From Actinomycetes bacterium (GTDB taxonomy: Bacteria > Actinomycetota > Actinomycetes > Actinomycetales > Cellulomonadaceae): a DNA stretch of 10,754 nucleotides. The DNA lies in assembly GCA_023428465.1 (NCBI GenBank), contig JAEYXM010000134.1, forward strand, positions 1 through 10,754. Direction: 5' to 3'. The notes below the pieces were generated by a model. The model worked only from the letters and a program-made list of their open reading frames with translations. It had not been told where the DNA came from and did no database searches. Both the position numbers and the translations under genes were made by a program. Position 1 is the first letter of the stretch. The number at the start of each line of letters is the position of its first letter. Positions 1 through 9,877 of the stretch are shown here, in pieces.

Positions 1-431
1 GGGCCAAGTGCCGCCGGCTCAAGCAGCGCCACGACCTCAAGCTCGTGGTCATCGACTACCTGCAGCTCATGAGCTCCGGCAAGCGCGTGGAGTCCCGCCA
101 GCAGGAGGTCAGCGAGTTCTCCCGCGCCCTGAAGCTCCTCGCGAAGGAGCTCTCGGTCCCCGTGATCGCGATCTCCCAGCTCAATCGTGGCGCCGAGCAG
201 CGCACGGACAAGAAGCCGCAGATGTCGGACCTGCGCGAGTCCGGCGCGATCGAGCAGGACGCCGACGTCGTCATCCTGCTGCACCGCGAGGACGCCTACG
301 AGCGCGAGTCGCCGCGGGCCGGCGAGGCCGACCTCATCGTCGCCAAGCACCGCAACGGCCCGACGGACACGATCGTCGTCTCGAGCCAGCTGCACTACTC
401 GCGGTTCGTCAACATGTCGGCCGGGCTGTAG
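1..431 (+). CDS. dnaB: Replicative DNA helicase DnaB, C-terminal end (5' partial)
   Basis: Hexameric helicase that unwinds DNA at the replication fork using ATP. The window enters the gene inside the RecA-like ATPase domain; reading frame starts at base 3 (142 codons visible), and the stop is TAG at 429-431. Visible motifs are the Walker B strand VVIDYLQLM (codons from about 45), the helix and strand LLAKELSVPVIAISQLNR with its conserved Gln, the DLRESGAIEQDADVVILLHR block, and the basic KHRNGPT segment, which carries the arginine-finger region of this family. No intein lies in the visible part, although actinobacterial dnaB genes often carry one. The following gene is on the same strand 153 nt later, separated by hairpins, so co-transcription is uncertain. 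Identification is secure; only the N-terminal part is missing. Confidence 0.97.
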   Translation, partial: AKCRRLKQRHDLKLVVIDYLQLMSSGKRVESRQQEVSEFSRALKLLAKELSVPVIAISQLNRGAEQRTDKKPQMSDLRESGAIEQDADVVILLHREDAYERESPRAGEADLIVAKHRNGPTDTIVVSSQLHYSRFVNMSAGL

Positions 432-454
432 GGCGCCGGACCCGCGCCGCGGCA

Positions 455-474
455 GACGACTCCCGGGAATCGTC
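455..474. other. Near-perfect 20-bp palindrome in the dnaB-heliorhodopsin gap
   Basis: The sequence GACGACTCCCGGGAATCGTC is self-complementary except for one opposed C/A pair. It lies 24 nt after the dnaB stop. A palindrome without a loop fits a dimeric regulator site better than a hairpin terminator, but no regulator is identified. It could also be chance in GC-rich DNA. Confidence 0.35.
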
Positions 475-542
475 CGGGTGATCACTGTCGTTGGTGGTGG
501 TGAGCGTGCGACGCTCGCACCGGGACCGATCATGGTCCGTGC

Positions 543-567
543 CCGACGGCGGGCGGACCGCCGTCGG
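543..567 (+). other. 10-bp stem-loop just upstream of the heliorhodopsin RBS
   Basis: CCGACGGCGG pairs perfectly with CCGCCGTCGG around the 5-nt loop GCGGA. The stem ends 7 nt before the AGGAGG ribosome binding site. It could end dnaB transcripts (no U tract follows) or act as a structured leader of the heliorhodopsin mRNA. Smaller perfect stems precede it at 502-516 (or the alternative 506-520) and 523-538. Confidence 0.5.
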
Positions 568-574
568 TGCCCCC

Positions 575-580
575 AGGAGG
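575..580 (+). promoter_or_regulatory. Shine-Dalgarno AGGAGG of the heliorhodopsin gene
   Basis: A perfect AGGAGG sits 4 nt before ATG at 585. It decides the start: the upstream in-frame GTG at 567 would place this motif inside the coding region and lacks a binding site of its own. Confidence 0.8.
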
Positions 581-584
581 CACG

Positions 585-1364
585 ATGGCAACCCGCGAGA
601 CCCTCGAGATCCCCGCCGAGCGGCTGCGGAACCTCCGCCGCTGGAACATCGGCGCGGGTGTCCTTCATGCCGCGTCGGCCGTGGCCGTCGTCGCGCTGGC
701 GAGCGACTTCACGCTGCCGGTGACGGCGACGTACCTCGACGGCCCGCCCGGAAGCGACGCCTTCTCGACCACGACGCTGTGGGACGTGCCGCTCGCCTGG
801 GGGGTGGCGCTGTTCTTCGTCCTCAGCGCGCTCGCGCACGCCTGGGTGGCCGGCCCCGGCTTCCGCCGGTACGGCGCCGACCTCGCCCAGCAGCGCAACC
901 AGGCCCGGTGGGTGGAGTACTCGCTGTCGTCGTCGGTCAAGATCTGGCTCATCGCCCAGGTCTGCGGCATCGCGGACGTCAGCGCGCTCGTCGCGATCTT
1001 CGCCGTCAACGCCTGCATGATCCTGTTCGGCTGGCTCCAGGAGAAGTACGAGGTGCCCGGCGAGGGCGGCTGGCTGCCGTTCGTCTTCGGCTGCTTCGCG
1101 GGCGCGGTGCCATGGCTGCTCATCGTGGTCCTCCTGGTCCGGCCGGGGTACGACGGCGACGCGCAGACGCCGGGGTTCGTGTACGGCATCGTCGTGTCGC
1201 TCTTCGTGTTCTTCAACGTGTTCGCCCTGGTCCAGTGGCTGCAGTACAAGCGCGTGGGGCGGTGGGCCGACTACCTGGTGGGCGAACGCACGTACATCAC
1301 CCTCAGCCTGGTCGCGAAGTCGCTGCTCGCGTGGCAGGTGTTCGCCGGGACCCTCGCGGGCTGA
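585..1364 (+). CDS. Heliorhodopsin (seven-TM retinal photoreceptor protein)
   Basis: A 259-residue protein, the usual heliorhodopsin length, with seven predicted membrane helices (roughly 20-40, 66-88, 106-131, 132-152, 164-186, 196-221, 232-256). It matches the family reference 48C12, recalled from memory, almost throughout: WVEYSLSSSV in TM3 with the Schiff-base counterion Glu111, FGWLQEKY with Glu153 in TM4, PGFVYGI and LVQWLQYK around TM6, and SLVAKSLLAWQ in TM7 with retinal-binding Lys245. His28, Ser81 and His85 correspond to the conserved polar pocket residues of TM1 and TM2. The family is inverted in the membrane relative to type-1 rhodopsins (N-terminus inside), shows no ion pumping in the reference member, and has a slow photocycle suggesting signalling. 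Most annotation pipelines may list it as a hypothetical membrane protein. No retinal or carotenoid synthesis gene is visible nearby. It ends 9 nt from the convergent flippase-like gene. Confidence 0.95.
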   Translation: MATRETLEIPAERLRNLRRWNIGAGVLHAASAVAVVALASDFTLPVTATYLDGPPGSDAFSTTTLWDVPLAWGVALFFVLSALAHAWVAGPGFRRYGADLAQQRNQARWVEYSLSSSVKIWLIAQVCGIADVSALVAIFAVNACMILFGWLQEKYEVPGEGGWLPFVFGCFAGAVPWLLIVVLLVRPGYDGDAQTPGFVYGIVVSLFVFFNVFALVQWLQYKRVGRWADYLVGERTYITLSLVAKSLLAWQVFAGTLAG

Positions 1365-1373
1365 GCGCCCGGG

Positions 1374-3926
1374 CTACAGCTCGCCCGTGCGCTGCAGGGC
1401 CTTCATCGCGAGCCAGCCCAGCGGGATGCGCGCCCAGAACGTCAGCGCCCGGAAGAGGATGACGATGGGCGTGGCGATGGCGACCGAGATCGGCGTCGTC
1501 GCCGTCAGACCACCGACCAGGGCGGCCTCGACGCCGACGAGGCCGCCCGGCGTCGGGAGCAGCGCCCCCGTCGCGTTGCCCGCGAGGTACACCAGCGCCA
1601 TGTCGATGAGGGACAGGCTGCCCTGCTGGCCGAACGCCGCGAAGCTCGCGTAGAACGCGCCCAGGTAGCTCAGGGTCATCACCAGACTGCCGACGATCGC
1701 CACGGTGAAGCGCCGAGGCTGGCCGAGGAGCTGGATGAGGCGCGGCCATGTCGTCTGCCAGATCGGTAGCAGGCGGGCCGACGCCCACCCGCGCAACGCC
1801 GGGATCAGCAGCACCGCGGCGACGGCGACGGCCGCGATACCGAGGACCACGACGACCGTCGCGGACGGCAGCTGCTGCAGGGGGTCCGTCCCGCTCAGGA
1901 TCGACAGGACGACGAGCATGAGGATCGTCGTGACGAACTGGGCGAGCTGCACGAGGCCGACGGACGCCGCCGCGAGCGCGTTCGAGACACCGCGCCTGGT
2001 GAGCATCCGGTGGTTGAGCGCGGCGGGGCCGATGCCCGCGGGAGCGACCAGCGCCACGTACGCGGCGGCCGCCTGGACGAGCGTCGTCCGCCATGGCGAC
2101 AGGCGCACGGGCGAGAACGCCACCAGGGTGACCGCGGACCCGAGGAACGTCATCAGGCCGAACGCGAAGCCCGTGAGGGCCCACCACGGCGACGCGTCGG
2201 CGATGGCGTCGCGGATCTCCTCGAAGTTCAGGCTCGTGATGACCACGAGAGCCGCGGTGATGCCGAGGATCAGCATGAACACGGTGCGCGCGCCGAAGCG
2301 CACGATGCGCTCGGGCTCGATCACCGCCGTCGGGAGCCTCGCCAGCAGGGACTCGCGCAGCTCGCTCATGACGTGCCGGCGGCCGCGCGCCTCCTCACGG
2401 GTGGACCGCGGGAAGGCGATGGGCTGCAGGAGCGGGCCGATGGTCGCGAGGTTGTCCGGCGTCGTGCGCACCGCCGACGCGACCGCCCGGTCCGCGCCGA
2501 CGCGCAGGGCCAGCAGGGCGAGCAGGTGCGCGGTGTCCATGCGCCGGGCCAGGTCCGACGACGCGACGTCGCCCATCTCCCAGCCGATGACGAGGACGAC
2601 ACGCTCGTGCTGGGAGGTCGACGCCGAGGCCGGGGACTCCGGTGGGCACTGCGCGCCCGGCGGGCCGATGAGGATCGAGTCCGCGGTGAGCGCGCGGTGC
2701 GCGAGCCCGGCGGCGTGCGCGATGTTCAGCTGCTCCCAGATCGCGTCCAGGACGTCGTCCGTGAGGTCCTCGTCCAGGATGTCGCGCAGCGGCAGGGCGC
2801 CGTGCGCGTGCTGCTGGATGAGGAGCATCGAGTCGTCGGCCTCGGCCATGCCGAGCAGGCGGGGCGTGCACACGCCCGCCGACCACGCGGCGTAGGACAG
2901 CAGGGCCGCCCGCTCGGCCGCCTGCCGCAGCGAGACGACGGCGCGCCCCTCGACACCGCGCACGCGCATGGACCGCCAGAAACGCGTGAGCGCACCGACC
3001 ACCTGCCGGTCGCCGTCGAGCACGACGACGTCGAGGCGCTCGCCGTCGGCCGTCGTCATCGCGTAGACGCGGTTGTCGCCGTACCGGGTGATCGCGACGG
3101 TCGCGAGGTCGGTCGCGAGGTCCGCCGCGGGGGCGTCGTCGCCCTCCTTGTGGGCCGCGCCGACGTCGCGCACGCGCACCAGGCGCACCGGCTGGAAGCC
3201 CGCCCGCCGGACGCCGTCGACGAGGGCGGCGCCGTACGCGCGCTCGGTCTCCACGCCGAACGCGTACCGCATGGACAGGCCCGCGGCACGGCCCAGGAGG
3301 AGCGTCATGAGCGCGCTCGGCAGGGTGACCACGCTGACGACGACGGCGACGCCCAGGGCGACGAACGCCACGTTCCAGCCCCAGGCGATCGTGCGCCGAC
3401 GGGACCGTTGGCCGGCCGCGGTCAGGAGCGCGGCCGTGCCCGTGAGCAGCGGCGGGATCGTAACGTGGAAGCCCTCCTGCGTGAACGCGGAGAACGAGGA
3501 CTTGAGGTCCGAGACGCCGAGCTCGCTGATGAGCCATACCGCGGCGAGCGCGGTGAGGACGCCGAGGACCGCCGCGCCCACCGCCTCGAGCGCCTGACGC
3601 AGGAGCCGGCGCAGGATCAGCTCGACCACGACGATGAGGGGGAGCAGGAAGTTCGCGATGGAGTCGAGCACCGTGACGGGCACGATCAGCACGTTGCGGA
3701 CGACCTCGGCGATGCCCCGCACGTCGCGTGTGATCGCCGTCGTCGTGCCGTGCGCGTAGACCGCGAGCACGAGGAGCACGACCACCGCGGACAGGCAGAT
3801 GACGACGTTCACGAGGTCGCCCGGGTGGTGCACCCGGGTGGCCGGGGTGTCGACGATCCGCACCCCGTGCCCGACCGGGGTACGCGAGTCCCGGCCGCTG
3901 CGCGGTGGTGCGGGCTCGCTGGGCAT
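1374..3926 (-). CDS. Pseudokinase-UPF0104 (LPG-synthase TM) flippase-like membrane protein
   Basis: About 850 residues from ATG at 3926. Three parts are visible. Residues about 35-215 hold several hydrophobic helices. Residues about 280-495 form a soluble region resembling an aminoglycoside/AarF-type kinase fold; its catalytic-loop-like stretch HAAGLAHRALTADSILIG (404-421) has Ala where kinases have the catalytic Asp, and GWEMGD (448-453) stands where DFG would be, so it is probably inactive. Residues about 540-845 form the UPF0104/LPG_synthase_TM domain with the signature PTPGGLVGVEA near 791. That domain is the lipid-flippase module of MprF-like proteins; the DUF2156 aminoacyl-transferase domain of MprF is absent, so lysyl-PG synthesis is not expected. 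Substrate unknown; a lipid-linked molecule is inferred. An in-frame ATG at 3989 would add 21 residues but lacks an RBS; the start at 3926 has a TAGACT -10-like box placed for leaderless initiation. Confidence 0.88.
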   Translation of the reverse strand: MPSEPAPPRSGRDSRTPVGHGVRIVDTPATRVHHPGDLVNVVICLSAVVVLLVLAVYAHGTTTAITRDVRGIAEVVRNVLIVPVTVLDSIANFLLPLIVVVELILRRLLRQALEAVGAAVLGVLTALAAVWLISELGVSDLKSSFSAFTQEGFHVTIPPLLTGTAALLTAAGQRSRRRTIAWGWNVAFVALGVAVVVSVVTLPSALMTLLLGRAAGLSMRYAFGVETERAYGAALVDGVRRAGFQPVRLVRVRDVGAAHKEGDDAPAADLATDLATVAITRYGDNRVYAMTTADGERLDVVVLDGDRQVVGALTRFWRSMRVRGVEGRAVVSLRQAAERAALLSYAAWSAGVCTPRLLGMAEADDSMLLIQQHAHGALPLRDILDEDLTDDVLDAIWEQLNIAHAAGLAHRALTADSILIGPPGAQCPPESPASASTSQHERVVLVIGWEMGDVASSDLARRMDTAHLLALLALRVGADRAVASAVRTTPDNLATIGPLLQPIAFPRSTREEARGRRHVMSELRESLLARLPTAVIEPERIVRFGARTVFMLILGITAALVVITSLNFEEIRDAIADASPWWALTGFAFGLMTFLGSAVTLVAFSPVRLSPWRTTLVQAAAAYVALVAPAGIGPAALNHRMLTRRGVSNALAAASVGLVQLAQFVTTILMLVVLSILSGTDPLQQLPSATVVVVLGIAAVAVAAVLLIPALRGWASARLLPIWQTTWPRLIQLLGQPRRFTVAIVGSLVMTLSYLGAFYASFAAFGQQGSLSLIDMALVYLAGNATGALLPTPGGLVGVEAALVGGLTATTPISVAIATPIVILFRALTFWARIPLGWLAMKALQRTGEL

Positions 3927-3933
3927 GATGGCG

Positions 3934-3939
3934 AGTCTA
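3934..3939 (-). promoter_or_regulatory. -10-like box TAGACT, probable leaderless promoter
   Basis: On the minus strand TAGACT is followed by 7 nt and then ATG at 3926, so transcription would begin at or next to the start codon. No Shine-Dalgarno is present and no good -35 box is seen, which is common in actinobacteria. It supports 3926 over 3989 as the start. Confidence 0.4.
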
Positions 3940-4040
3940 GGACCGGGTGGAGTCGGGCCGAGGGTGTTGACGTAGGCGAGCGGTCGCATGACGCTGGGGT
4001 CCGGACCGTCGGCTCACCCCGTCGACGCCCGCGACGCCGC

Positions 4041-4047
4041 AAAGGAG
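4041..4047 (+). promoter_or_regulatory. Shine-Dalgarno AAAGGAG of the histidine-tailed HTH gene
   Basis: AAAGGAG lies 6 nt before ATG at 4054 and fixes this start. The open frame continues upstream to 3988, but those codons precede the ribosome binding site. Confidence 0.75.
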
Positions 4048-4053
4048 CGGGCC

Positions 4054-4365
4054 ATGACGACGAGTCGGATGACCGAGCTGCTCCGCCAGGCGGAGGGTAC
4101 GGACCCCCTCACCGCGCTCCGTGCGATCGCCGGGATCCGCAGCGAGCTCGAACGCCGGGAGGCGGTCCTCGTGCGGCGAGCACGGGTCCGTGGGGTCTCC
4201 TGGGCCGGGATCGCCCTCGTGCTGGGGATCAGCCGCCAGGCGCTGCACCGCAAGCACGGCGGCGGGTGGCGTGAGGAGCACGGCCACGAGCACGGGCACG
4301 GGCACGGCCACGAGCACGGCCACGGCCACGGGCACGGCGGCGAGCTGCGCGACGCTGCCGGCTGA
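4054..4365 (+). CDS. Small helix-turn-helix protein with histidine-rich C-terminal tail
   Basis: A 103-residue protein. Residues 1-48 are helical and charged (ELERREAVLVRRARVRG). Residues 49-68, SWAGIALVLGISRQALHRKH, read as a classic helix-turn-helix, with GIS at the turn and RQALHRK as the recognition helix. Residues 76-95 alternate His with Gly or Glu, giving ten histidines in the tail (76 to 94, every second residue), a composition known to bind Ni, Zn, Cu or Co ions in other proteins. I do not recognise a named family; similar short HTH proteins are common in actinobacteria, usually without this tail. Divergent from the flippase-like gene, convergent with the cyclase gene (8 nt between stops). 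A metal-responsive DNA-binding role is an inference. The tail is encoded by short CAC-GGC/GGG/GAG repeats, so its length may vary between strains. Confidence 0.75.
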   Translation: MTTSRMTELLRQAEGTDPLTALRAIAGIRSELERREAVLVRRARVRGVSWAGIALVLGISRQALHRKHGGGWREEHGHEHGHGHGHEHGHGHGHGGELRDAAG

Positions 4366-4383
4366 GGGCCGGGTCAGCGCCGG
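4358..4383. terminator. Possible bidirectional hairpin terminator over the convergent stops
   Basis: CCGGCTGA (4358-4365) pairs with TCAGC plus CGG (4374-4383) with a 2-nt bulge around the loop GGGCCGGG. The stem includes the stop codons of both converging genes. There is no T tract on either side, so this is only a candidate. Confidence 0.35.
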
Positions 4384-5756
4384 CGCTCGGCCTTCACCGC
4401 GTACATCCGCGCGTCGGCGGTCGCCAGAAGGCGGTCCAGGTGCGTGTCGGGGTCGGTGGTCAGCGCGTAGCCGACGCTCGCGCCGACGGACACCGTCGTC
4501 GCGGGCAGGGTGATCGGCTGCTCGAGCGCCGCCACGAGGCGCTCGACGACGGCCTTGACCTCCTCCTCGTCGCGCACCTCCGTGAGCAGGATGCCGAACT
4601 CGTCGCCACCCAGCCGGCCCAGGTGGTCGTGCGCCCGCAGTGCTGCCGCCAGGCGCCGCGCCACCACCACGAGCACGTCGTCGCCGGCCTGGTGGCCATG
4701 CCGGTCGTTGACGTCCTTGAACCCGTCGAGGTCGACGAACAGGACCGCGACGGCCGCCCCCGGGCCCGCCTGCGGGAGCGACGCCATCATGCGCCGGAGC
4801 AGCTCGCCGCGGTTCGGCAGCGACGTCAGCTCGTCGTGCGACGCGGCGTGCGCGAGCGCGCGCTGCGCCTGCAGCCGCTCGCTCACGTCCCGCTGCTGCA
4901 CGACCATGCCCCGCACGAGCGCGTCGTCGAGAAGGTTGTGGAACGTCCACTCGTACCAGCGGCGCTCCAGGCTCGCGTGGACGACCAGCACGTCCATGCT
5001 CGCGCGGGCGTCGAAGCCCCGCTCCTCGACATCGGCGAGGCGCGCGGACACGGCGGCCCGGTGCTCGGAGTCGGCCATGTCGAGCAGTGGCCGCCCGACG
5101 AGCTGCAGGGCCGCGTAACCCATGGCCCGCTCGACCGCGGGGCTGACGTACGTCAGCCGGCCCTCGGCGTCGCTCACCGTGAGGACGTCCGTGGAGCTCT
5201 CCATGAGCGCACGCAGCCGGGCCTCGGCGCGCAGCAGGGCGTCAGCCGCGGCGCGCTGGTCGGACGCCGTCCGCGCGATTGAGATGATCGCGGCCACCGC
5301 GATGATCGCCAGGAAGCCCGCGGCGACGTGGCTGTGCACCGGCCGGGGCACCGTCGGGAGCAGCTCGGCGCCCACCGCGACCTCGCCGGCCACCGTCGTG
5401 ACGAGGACGACGACGATCGCCAGCGACGCCATCTTGCGCGTGCCGTGCCCCAGCAGCGGCACGCACACGAGCGCGACGGCCGCGGGGACGAGCGGGGTCC
5501 AGCCGGCGAACCAGCAGAAGGCGGCCATGAGCGCCGCCGAGACGACCAGGCGCAGCCCCGGCGAGCCCTCCAGGGCGCCGCTGCCGATCTGGGCCTGTGA
5601 GCGGTCGTCGCCCACGAAGATGACGAGCGGCAGGAGGAGCGCCAGGACCCACGGGTCACCGGTGACGAGGTCTGCCGCGTGGAGCCAGGACAGGATCGGC
5701 ACGGCGAGCGCGAGCGCGCCGAGAGCGGCGATCGTGGTGCGGGCGTGTCCCGCCAT
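4374..5756 (-). CDS. Membrane-bound PAS-GGDEF diguanylate cyclase
   Basis: A 460-residue protein that should make cyclic di-GMP from two GTP at the membrane. Residues about 8-161 contain some six hydrophobic segments, a MASE-like sensory section. A short linker (162-180) leads to a PAS domain (about 181-291; TDVLTVSDAEGRLTYVSPAVERAMGY), then a GGDEF domain from about 300 to 457. Catalytic features are intact: HDELTSLPNR at 307-316, FVDLDGFKDVN with metal-ligand Asp342, and GGDEF at 383-387. RAHD at 374-377 sits exactly five residues before GGDEF, matching the RxxD inhibitory c-di-GMP site, so product feedback is expected. No EAL domain follows. The start ATG at 5756 has a weak G-rich site upstream. 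It lies 80 nt downstream of the CPBP protease gene on the same strand and may share its transcript. The signal sensed is unknown. Confidence 0.93.
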   Translation of the reverse strand: MAGHARTTIAALGALALAVPILSWLHAADLVTGDPWVLALLLPLVIFVGDDRSQAQIGSGALEGSPGLRLVVSAALMAAFCWFAGWTPLVPAAVALVCVPLLGHGTRKMASLAIVVVLVTTVAGEVAVGAELLPTVPRPVHSHVAAGFLAIIAVAAIISIARTASDQRAAADALLRAEARLRALMESSTDVLTVSDAEGRLTYVSPAVERAMGYAALQLVGRPLLDMADSEHRAAVSARLADVEERGFDARASMDVLVVHASLERRWYEWTFHNLLDDALVRGMVVQQRDVSERLQAQRALAHAASHDELTSLPNRGELLRRMMASLPQAGPGAAVAVLFVDLDGFKDVNDRHGHQAGDDVLVVVARRLAAALRAHDHLGRLGGDEFGILLTEVRDEEEVKAVVERLVAALEQPITLPATTVSVGASVGYALTTDPDTHLDRLLATADARMYAVKAERRR

Positions 5757-5836
5757 CGCACACCGTCCCCCCCGGTCGGTTCGTGGTCACCCACAGCATC
5801 GGCCGTCCGGGGCCCGGGGATGAGCCGAACGGGACC

Positions 5837-6724
5837 TCAGGTGATGCCGAGGCTCGCCAGGAGGTCCTCCGGGAGGAGGGTGTAGCCCACGAACGCGACG
5901 ACGTCCAGAGCCGTATGGGCCACCACGAGCGGCATCACGCGCCGGTAGCGCAGGTAGTACCCCGTGAAGACGAGGCCCATGACGACGTTGCCCGCCGCCA
6001 TCCCCGGGCCCTGGTACAGGTGGTACGCGCCGCGCAGGAGGGCGCTCGCGACGAGGAGCGCCGGCGTCGCCCAGCGCAGCTCGCGCAGCCGCTCCACGAG
6101 GTAGCCGACGGCGATGACCTCCTCGACCAGCGCGTTCTGCAGCGCGGACGCGACCAGGATCGGCACGGCCCACCAGTGCGGGTCCAGCCCGGCCGGCTGG
6201 ATGGACACGCTCAGGCCCAGCTCTCGCACCACGACGTACAGCCCCAGGCCCGGGATGCCGATCAGGGCGGCCAGGCCGGTGCCGACGCCGAGGTCGCGCA
6301 GCGGGCGGGCGCGGTCCAGGCCGATGCGGCGCAGCGCACTCACGCCGGGGCCGGACAGCAGGTAGAGCGCGAGCGCCACGGGGACGAGCGCGAACCCGAT
6401 GCTCAGCACCTGGTAGATCAGGTCGAGCCAGGCGCGCTCGTTGCGGGACGGGTTGAGCGTCGTCACCTGCTGGGCGAGGGACACCTCGCGCGTGTAGCGG
6501 TCGAGCAGGCGGACGATCGCGTACACCGCGGACTGGCCGAGCGACAGGCCCAGGACGATCCAGATCTCCGCGGTGCGGCGGCGTCGGGCCGTCCGGGCCG
6601 CGGGGTCGGAGGTGGTTGCGGCGGGGGTGCCCGCGGTGGTGCCGGGGACCGTGGTCCCGGGGGTGGCGGGGTTCGGCGCGGCGTCGGGCGGTGACGCGGC
6701 GGCGGGGGTGGCGTCGTCGTGCAC
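5837..6724 (-). CDS. CPBP (CAAX/Abi) family intramembrane metalloprotease
   Basis: A 295-residue membrane protein. Residues 1-50 are Thr/Ala/Pro-rich and disordered in appearance, ending in ARRRR just before the first helix (about 53-73), and several more hydrophobic segments follow. The family's metal and catalytic motifs are present in order: EE at 201-202 (ALVEEVIAVGYL), His235 in LLRGAYHLYQG, and AHTALD with His270 and Asp274 in the penultimate helix. Members process prenylated-type or membrane proteins, or protect against bacteriocins; the substrate here is unknown. Start is GTG at 6724, immediately preceded by a -10-like TAGGTT at leaderless spacing, with no Shine-Dalgarno. The diguanylate cyclase gene follows 80 nt downstream. 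The ATPase terminator lies just upstream, separating this gene from the copper operon. Confidence 0.9.
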   Translation of the reverse strand: MHDDATPAAASPPDAAPNPATPGTTVPGTTAGTPAATTSDPAARTARRRRTAEIWIVLGLSLGQSAVYAIVRLLDRYTREVSLAQQVTTLNPSRNERAWLDLIYQVLSIGFALVPVALALYLLSGPGVSALRRIGLDRARPLRDLGVGTGLAALIGIPGLGLYVVVRELGLSVSIQPAGLDPHWWAVPILVASALQNALVEEVIAVGYLVERLRELRWATPALLVASALLRGAYHLYQGPGMAAGNVVMGLVFTGYYLRYRRVMPLVVAHTALDVVAFVGYTLLPEDLLASLGIT

Positions 6725-6730
6725 GGGGTC

Positions 6731-6736
6731 AACCTA
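6731..6736 (-). promoter_or_regulatory. -10-like box TAGGTT, probable leaderless promoter of the CPBP gene
   Basis: On the minus strand TAGGTT is followed by GACCCC and then GTG at 6724, a spacing that puts transcription start on the start codon. No clear -35 element is visible. Its position between the copA terminator and the GTG supports separate transcription from the copper operon. Confidence 0.4.
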
Positions 6737-6750
6737 CGCGAGGCCGCTGT

Positions 6751-6782
6751 GCGGGTGGGCCCGGGCTTGCGGGCCCACCCGC
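6751..6782 (-). terminator. Strong GC hairpin terminator after copA
   Basis: A perfect 13-bp stem (6751-6763 with 6770-6782; arm GCGGGTGGGCCCG) closes a 6-nt loop. It begins 1 nt after the copA stop codon on the minus strand. There is no U tract, which is usual for actinobacterial hairpin terminators. It should end the csoR-copZ-copA transcript. Confidence 0.75.
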
Positions 6783-6783
6783 G

Positions 6784-9588
<2,805 letters not shown>

Positions 9589-9640
9589 GCGATCACGTCC
9601 TTGCAGGTGGCGGGCGGCGCGACGGGCGGGCCGGGGCAGA

Positions 9641-9871
9641 TCAGAGCAGCGATCGCGGCGGGGCGATCGTGTAGCCGGCCTCGTCGATGGCGGCGGCGAT
9701 GGCGTCGTCGGCCACGGGGGCGTCGGCGGTGATGGTGACGGTCGAGGTGCCGCCGTTGACCAGGTCCACGGCGACGTCGGTCACGCCGGGGATCGCCGTG
9801 AGCTCCTCGGTGACGGCGCGGACGCAGTGGCCACAGGTCATGCCGGAGACGGGGACGGTCTGGGTGCTCAT
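9641..9871 (-). CDS. copZ: Copper chaperone CopZ (HMA domain)
   Basis: A 76-residue single HMA domain that carries Cu(I) in the cytoplasm and passes it to CopA, and in some species to CsoR. GMTCGHC holds the two metal ligands Cys13 and Cys16, with His15 between, and the ferredoxin-like pattern continues (VTDVAVDLVNGGTSTVTI, then DDAIAAAIDEAGY). The open frame extends upstream to 10063, but that part is Pro/His/Arg-rich and unlike the family; the start at 9871 has GAGGAG (9878-9883) six nt upstream and gives the normal length. It lies between csoR and copA on the same strand, 52 nt before copA. The C-terminal APPRSLL is a short tail. Function is secure from family and context. Confidence 0.95.
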   Translation of the reverse strand: MSTQTVPVSGMTCGHCVRAVTEELTAIPGVTDVAVDLVNGGTSTVTITADAPVADDAIAAAIDEAGYTIAPPRSLL

Positions 9872-9877
9872 GTGGTG

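Noticed and set aside
1374..3926. MprF lysylphosphatidylglycerol synthase
   Set aside because: Only the transmembrane flippase-type domain is present; the aminoacyl-transferase domain is missing and a kinase-like region is there instead.
2010..4274. Very long plus-strand open frame opposite the flippase-like gene
   Set aside because: Arg/Gly/Asp/His-rich composition without domains; typical antisense shadow in GC-rich DNA opposite a gene with clear domains.
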